Program-made: the position numbers and the translations under genes
Notes under the pieces: model-generated
What the model saw: the letters and a program-made list of their open reading frames with translations, nothing else
Database searches by the model: none
What the model was told of the DNA's origin: nothing
Origin: Candidatus Nanohaloarchaea archaeon
Lineage (GTDB): Archaea > EX4484-52 > GLR71
Length of the DNA: 10,187 bases
Direction of reading: 5' to 3'
Assembly (NCBI GenBank): GCA_030671745.1
Contig: DAOVHT010000036.1
Span: 1 to 10,187, forward strand
Shown here: positions 8,501 through 10,187 of the stretch, in pieces
Position numbering within the stretch: the first letter of the stretch is position 1
Layout: the number at the start of each line of letters is the position of its first letter

Positions 8501-10187
8501 TTCCAGAATCATACACACAGTAATGTGTATTGTTGCATCCACTTGCAGAATCAGTACAATCTAAAGATATCTGTTGGTCTGAACCAACCCAATCGGTTGA
8601 AGTGTAGTTATCGGTTGTTATCGGGTCGGTACTGTCAACCACATAGGAATTTAAATATTGTAGGATATTTCCGGCGACATCATAAAGATAAAATATTATA
8701 TTTTTATCACCATCATCATCAGTCCATGATGGAGTGAAACTGTAATTTGCGTAAGTCATCCCTTGCGTAATCGGTTGAGGTATTATCTTTTCACCTGTAG
8801 AGTTGTAGGATGAATACCAGAAATATCTGTCATCTGAAACATTGGTGAAAAATTGTTTATCATGAATAATGTTTGAATCATTTATTGGTAACAGGTTATC
8901 AATAGTTGGTGCGATTCGATCTATAGTCATTGTATAACCAGATGATGAATTTATGTTTCCTGCCTCGTCTTTCGAACGGATGTAGATTGTCCTTTCACCA
9001 TCTGAGGATGAGCAACCATAGGTGGTATCTGTGATGTTGAAATTGTTGTAATTTGACATTGTGGTTGAAAAAGGTAGCCAGGAATCATATGTTGAATTAT
9101 CACATGAGAATGAGATGTAATCGGGTGTGTCTGTGGTGGCGGTTTCAAAAGACATATACGGTGTCATGTCATTTGTGTAACCATAATTGTCCTCAATGTA
9201 TAATGGTATGTCAGGTTTTGTTTTGTCTATTGTGACATAAAGAGAGTAATCCCACACATAACCGTTACCTGCAAGATCTATTGCTCTGAGAGGGATTGTC
9301 TTTATGCCAGTTCTCACTAGGTTATCATCCACTGAAATATTAAGACTATATGTATCGTCATTATCATCGTTTAAAAGTTGATATGTATAGTTACCATCAA
9401 TCTGATATGTATCTGCCGAAAGAGTAAGATTAGTCTCACCCATATCAATATCTAATGAAATGTTATCACCCGCTTTGTAAAATTTATCTGGATTCGATAC
9501 ATCAACGGATATAAATTGTGGATATGCTGTATCAAGAGTTATCGAGTCTGATGTGTGGGTTGTGTTCTCTACACCGGTCTCACTTTTTGCACGAAGATAA
9601 ATTGTTTTCACACCGTCTGTTGAATTGCAACCGTAAGCACCATAGTAAGAATTTGATAAATCCAAGTAATATAGATTATTAACAAAAATAGATGAAAGAT
9701 AATCTTTGGTGAAATCAATATCATTACATGAGAATGAGACATAGTATGTTCCAGAATCAATAATATCGCTGATATTAATATGCAGATAATGATATTTTGT
9801 GTATTCATTACCATCATCTATCCTTATAGTTGGTGTCTGTGGCACTGCGCGATCTATGATGAAAGTCCTGTTGTCATATTTACCCCAGTGACCTGCGCTG
9901 TCTTGGCAGTGGACAGATACTGTGTGGGTGCCGTTGGGAAGACTGTAAGGCGGTGCAGTTGTATTGAGAGTTATTGTTGCGGTTTCAAGAGTTGTGTCAA
10001 ATGTTCCATCTTCTGCGGACAGTTGAAAGTTCTTGCCGTCACCGACATCATTTGAATTAAGATAAAACTCTGAGGCGTTTATCGTTGAGATAAGACCCGG
10101 ATCGTTACAATATACAGTAATTGTTATGTTGTCTTTTGTATTTTCTGGAGAGATAGAAGATATATGAGTTCTTGGTGTATAAAGGTA
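2508..10187 (-). CDS. Giant Ig-repeat surface protein, single-pass membrane anchored (N-terminus outside window)
   Basis: The frame is open from the window edge to a TAA at 2508-2510, giving 2559 visible residues. The true start lies upstream: the 114 codons before a GTG at 9845 have no stop and encode the same kind of module, ending in an IIDRAVPQTP linker. About 20 Ig-like beta modules follow, each near 80-110 residues, usually ending in a D-x-T-x-P type linker and often carrying xxDxxGN. I counted about 118 N-X-S/T sequons by hand, all before the stalk. Next come a NEW3/CARDB-like domain (residues 2130-2224), an alpha-helical stalk (2225-2314), one membrane helix (2315-2341) and a 218-residue charged cytoplasmic tail. 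The topology is therefore outside N-terminus, inside C-terminus. Adhesion, surface-layer structure or cell-cell contact is inferred. I see no enzyme motif. Codon composition is patchy, AT-richer near 3880-4450 and 8380-9800. Confidence 0.92.
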   Translation of the reverse strand, partial: YLYTPRTHISSISPENTKDNITITVYCNDPGLISTINASEFYLNSNDVGDGKNFQLSAEDGTFDTTLETATITLNTTAPPYSLPNGTHTVSVHCQDSAGHWGKYDNRTFIIDRAVPQTPTIRIDDGNEYTKYHYLHINISDIIDSGTYYVSFSCNDIDFTKDYLSSIFVNNLYYLDLSNSYYGAYGCNSTDGVKTIYLRAKSETGVENTTHTSDSITLDTAYPQFISVDVSNPDKFYKAGDNISLDIDMGETNLTLSADTYQIDGNYTYQLLNDDNDDTYSLNISVDDNLVRTGIKTIPLRAIDLAGNGYVWDYSLYVTIDKTKPDIPLYIEDNYGYTNDMTPYMSFETATTDTPDYISFSCDNSTYDSWLPFSTTMSNYNNFNITDTTYGCSSSDGERTIYIRSKDEAGNINSSSGYTMTIDRIAPTIDNLLPINDSNIIHDKQFFTNVSDDRYFWYSSYNSTGEKIIPQPITQGMTYANYSFTPSWTDDDGDKNIIFYLYDVAGNILQYLNSYVVDSTDPITTDNYTSTDWVGSDQQISLDCTDSASGCNNTHYCVYDSGICTPNIGNDIIVNCTQGNSCEKTIYYYSVDNSGNDEGSKYTYLIKIDKTPPVINILNPGSGSNYTSVIDILTWITDYHNGTISYADYIIYNSSQINIANGSLNLTDDWASSWNSSGYDGNFNLTIFANDSLGNNITQSILFNVDNTLPSANIYSPNKMYTNGTDITLDLKGLKEGSNIDNCTYMIYNQSGFIFNTSEKLGVAGTECNFTDEINITSWSGGNYTINFTVVDYIPNYINDSSWFYIDIVPPTVEIDTTINSTWTNGTISIAYNTTDDILIETCMVRYRNTTQSWSGYDMIPCGNGSTYAFVTSKCADTNLADCIVEISAKDKAGSTSTSTILLNVDNSEPQISFTSPAANTYFNSNFTVVHTETDPQGQNCSYKITGTSSAGWQDINCSEDITVDVDAYCNVSSACTVYINSTNNVNKSIKTQRTFYTDFDAPQLSQLIRTPSTAKDGTPIRFNATIEYFGASVDSVIASVLNTTGDTVANITMTKIVSTSIYNGTYTISGSENGQFTINITANDSLGNLAYDNTTTFLVKNTAPTASAYDLSVEIDANYGDRRILAGDPVTFSVNLSDTQGVDSAIMTLKQSGYAGVNYTLTPESYNYTDDTWSTTITDTDNKTDYSIYNLYVNDTLGNSITIDQETINLDFISVAPSTQILFDSISNTTLAETTTQFNLTVNFNKTMTDTALTIYIPPNTKTSNAVAPAYTNSTLYQCMVPVGTCTSEPTFDTVNNTISIALNLTGPTTEISLITQDMTSKVESIDKIYNWQVIYDSIDYGTSSKIITPNLNITSVKCDDSYPCRINQNTSFNISVNVTNEYNATNHTGNFYNLSVIYSIDGTDQTIGLSDILSGNSKNTTFNDLIETPGTYSFTIYATDNASSSYSIDETYSIEIVDTMAPTFVSAYSFTGNIIYINTTKTMYYDLKDNVGIDMVWATVSMPDLSESNITMELTGGTPIEGQWQLDYNETSQYGIYNITKIYANDTENNTLVSSSNYTFEVRDMDVSLSLNATSLSVEETLQINVTIENNISSIESVIANITKPKGAIEQVTLSFINTSDTNITSYSGTYTNITQSDNYTIEVIVSAGGDMSKDSSFFAEYGTVSMVSAIGLNNTLMIPVDKIYNHSWYIYPVKGDLVDVNATLNISDDTILNFSDSSIILKSLGNISYEQYKTGYLISWELNTTQIGISDIDVNASSLHTTNTTVLQVNVTALDTEDPVIGDHSSYSIVNLNDTLAIKVLATDNTFVKSVIVEVTDPSQIKTNVTAQISGIGEYTANFENTASVGNYSYQIYISDISDNNATSVNTTAFNVTDVYRTEIVPNYIVYNKGETMDVDVLVYDINNRSVSSFNLSLDLVKDDTVYLVNNTINSSAQYKILTSDSPIESDEDKFSLYTFNANVSKYGNIGNISFTVNVTNYLVTSFVDLSPGQYYSSNSLVPVAVSVTNIRGEEPKESIVSVKCAGCLTETISLKKISTYTYVGLENFIAPATEQNFVLTIYAVDIFKNGEIPVSALPNIVLTTDSYFNTQNTDGSGGASGAISDVQNYIQDQLDKVFQIPTDDFKFDSDDVINIVTGETVESLTSIENTGDTSLYLAVDSSLDCCTVDMIDRFTLELNERRSFPITISSNLSEIPGRYKLSIDIISENISKEYTIVVNLIQNPLVVQLDSFKQDYARLRNLIDDLNLLGVDTSLYEESLRFSKDLIADAQRAVDSNDVTGLESINTKLDRGLGNLDKEMADKESLKWILENKYSIAGTLISILIMIYLLQGYFVPFISLIRELKDLRKKESDLASEEKATEKEYFTRVIDKPTFSKIMTEKHKQLTDVRTHITHLSTLRSRLIHGHPIYSDEIKDDKMINAATKKKLMKNFNKESSIVPKNVISMISDLKRDVGPTLKKRVIKGTAQNIPLPTAPVSGTLNQIKAEIMTGPLDDTVAVSQDTSEQQLPEPSTSDITLAETETPDTTPETETQQTEDITVADDAEFKRLMAKLKKDMVD
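2511..3164 (-). other. 218-residue cytoplasmic tail of the giant protein
   Basis: The tail begins basic and helical, with Lys/Arg/Glu-rich segments to about 2790. It then has a Thr/Glu/Pro/Gln low-complexity stretch (about 2560-2700), and ends in a charged helix, AEFKRLMAKLKKDMVD. It has no N-X-S/T sequon and no recognisable enzymatic motif. It could bind a cytoplasmic partner through the terminal helix; that is inference. Confidence 0.65.
2523..2529 (+). terminator. Oligo-T candidate terminator after the ATPase gene
   Basis: Seven consecutive T residues begin 11 bases after the ATPase stop codon. Archaeal RNA polymerase can terminate at T-runs without a hairpin. The run lies inside the last codons of the opposite-strand gene, where it encodes Lys codons, so it may simply be coding sequence. 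Confidence 0.35.
3165..3245 (-). other. Single transmembrane helix of the giant protein
   Basis: Residues 2315-2341 run from SIAGTLISILIMIYLLQGYF through VPFISLI with no charged residue. They are followed by RELKDLRKKE, a positive-inside flank. This is an internal anchor, not a C-terminal PGF-CTERM-type sorting tail, because 218 residues follow. Confidence 0.85.
3247..3515 (-). other. Helical stalk before the membrane helix
   Basis: About 90 residues without Pro or N-glycosylation sequons alternate charged and Leu/Ile positions (for example SFKQDYARLRNLIDDL and EESLRFSKDLIADAQ), indicating two or three amphipathic helices or a short coiled coil. It links the external modules to the membrane helix and may mediate oligomerisation. 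Confidence 0.6.
3516..3800 (-). other. NEW3/CARDB-like membrane-proximal beta domain
   Basis: Residues 2130-2224 have the pattern of alpha-galactosidase NEW3 or CARDB modules: SIENTGDTSL, a central DCC pair, RRSFPITISSNLSE, then PGRYKLSIDII and KEYTIVVNL. Such domains often sit just outside the membrane in archaeal surface proteins. A Gly/Ser-rich linker (DGSGGASG) and a short amphipathic helix precede it at about 3800-3905. Confidence 0.55.
8349..8603 (-). other. Six-cysteine Ig-like module of the giant protein
   Basis: This module opens with TDWVGSDQQISLDC, has six Cys within about 40 residues (LDC, SGC, HYC, GIC, VNC, NSC) and closes with TIYYYSVDNSGN and IDKTPP. This W-x(n)-DC-DS-SGC plan recurs, from general knowledge, in large archaeal and bacterial surface proteins. 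Three disulfides are plausible in the exported domain. Confidence 0.6.
8907..9122 (-). repeat. Ig-like module, copy B of a duplicated pair
   Basis: This stretch starts with DYISFSC and runs through YGCSSSDGERTIYIRSKDEAGN to a IDRIAP linker, matching copy A at 9519-9752. Each copy has two Cys in equivalent places, suggesting a conserved intramodule disulfide. Similarity is at the protein level; the DNA has diverged. Confidence 0.6.
9519..9752 (-). repeat. Ig-like module, copy A of a duplicated pair
   Basis: This stretch starts with YYVSFSC and runs through YGCNSTDGVKTIYLRAK to a LDTAYP linker. It aligns by eye with the module at 8907-9122: shared SFSC, a long insertion, YGC-S-DG, TIY-R-K and a terminal D-x-x-P. 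The pair are probably an old internal duplication with one unrelated module between them. Confidence 0.6.

Noticed and set aside
9843..9845. GTG as the start codon of the giant gene
   Set aside because: The frame continues upstream without a stop to 10187 and encodes another module and a typical inter-module linker. There is no signal peptide after the GTG, so the gene begins outside the window.
2548..10055. Plus-strand open frames opposite the giant gene (for example 3037-3483, 7426-7776, 9780-10055)
   Set aside because: They have no recognisable domains, are rich in Cys/Ser/Val as expected from the complement of Thr/Asn/Asp-rich coding sequence, and lie wholly inside a strongly supported gene.

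Overview
The window most likely comes from an archaeon, probably a DPANN-type lineage (Woesearchaeota, Pacearchaeota or similar; this placement is inference). The evidence is archaeal-style TATA boxes just upstream of two genes, a GGTG-type Shine-Dalgarno on one of them, a moderately AT-rich composition, and very large secreted proteins of Ig-like modules packed with N-X-S/T sequons.

There are three genes. (1) Positions 1-986, minus strand: the N-terminal 328 residues of a secreted or surface protein, with a signal peptide, an Asp-rich DxDxD...DCDDNN putative metal-binding motif at the predicted mature N-terminus, then Ig/cadherin-like modules. Its C-terminus lies beyond position 1. (2) Positions 1237-2511, plus strand: a complete 424-residue AAA_14/DUF4143-type ATPase with intact Walker A and B motifs and a divergent C-terminal nuclease-like fold. 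(3) Positions 2508-10187, minus strand: the C-terminal 2559 residues of a giant single-pass surface protein. It has about 20 Ig-like modules, a NEW3/CARDB-like membrane-proximal domain, a helical stalk, one membrane helix and a 218-residue cytoplasmic tail. The frame stays open to the window edge, so the true start is upstream of the window; a GTG at 9845 is internal.

Layout: the two surface-protein genes point the same way, and the ATPase gene sits between them on the opposite strand. It is divergent from gene 1 across 249 bp that hold both promoters and several short repeats. It is convergent with gene 3, sharing the four bases TTAA as the two stop codons.

The surface genes probably act in cell-surface architecture, adhesion or contact with a host or partner cell. 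The ATPase has no visible functional partner; it may be an independent insertion or a regulator. The most notable points are a sharp synonymous-codon switch inside gene 1, codon and sequon patchiness in gene 3 suggesting mosaic assembly, the sizeable cytoplasmic tail of the giant protein, and the stop-on-stop convergence. I saw no rRNA, tRNA, CRISPR array or transposase.
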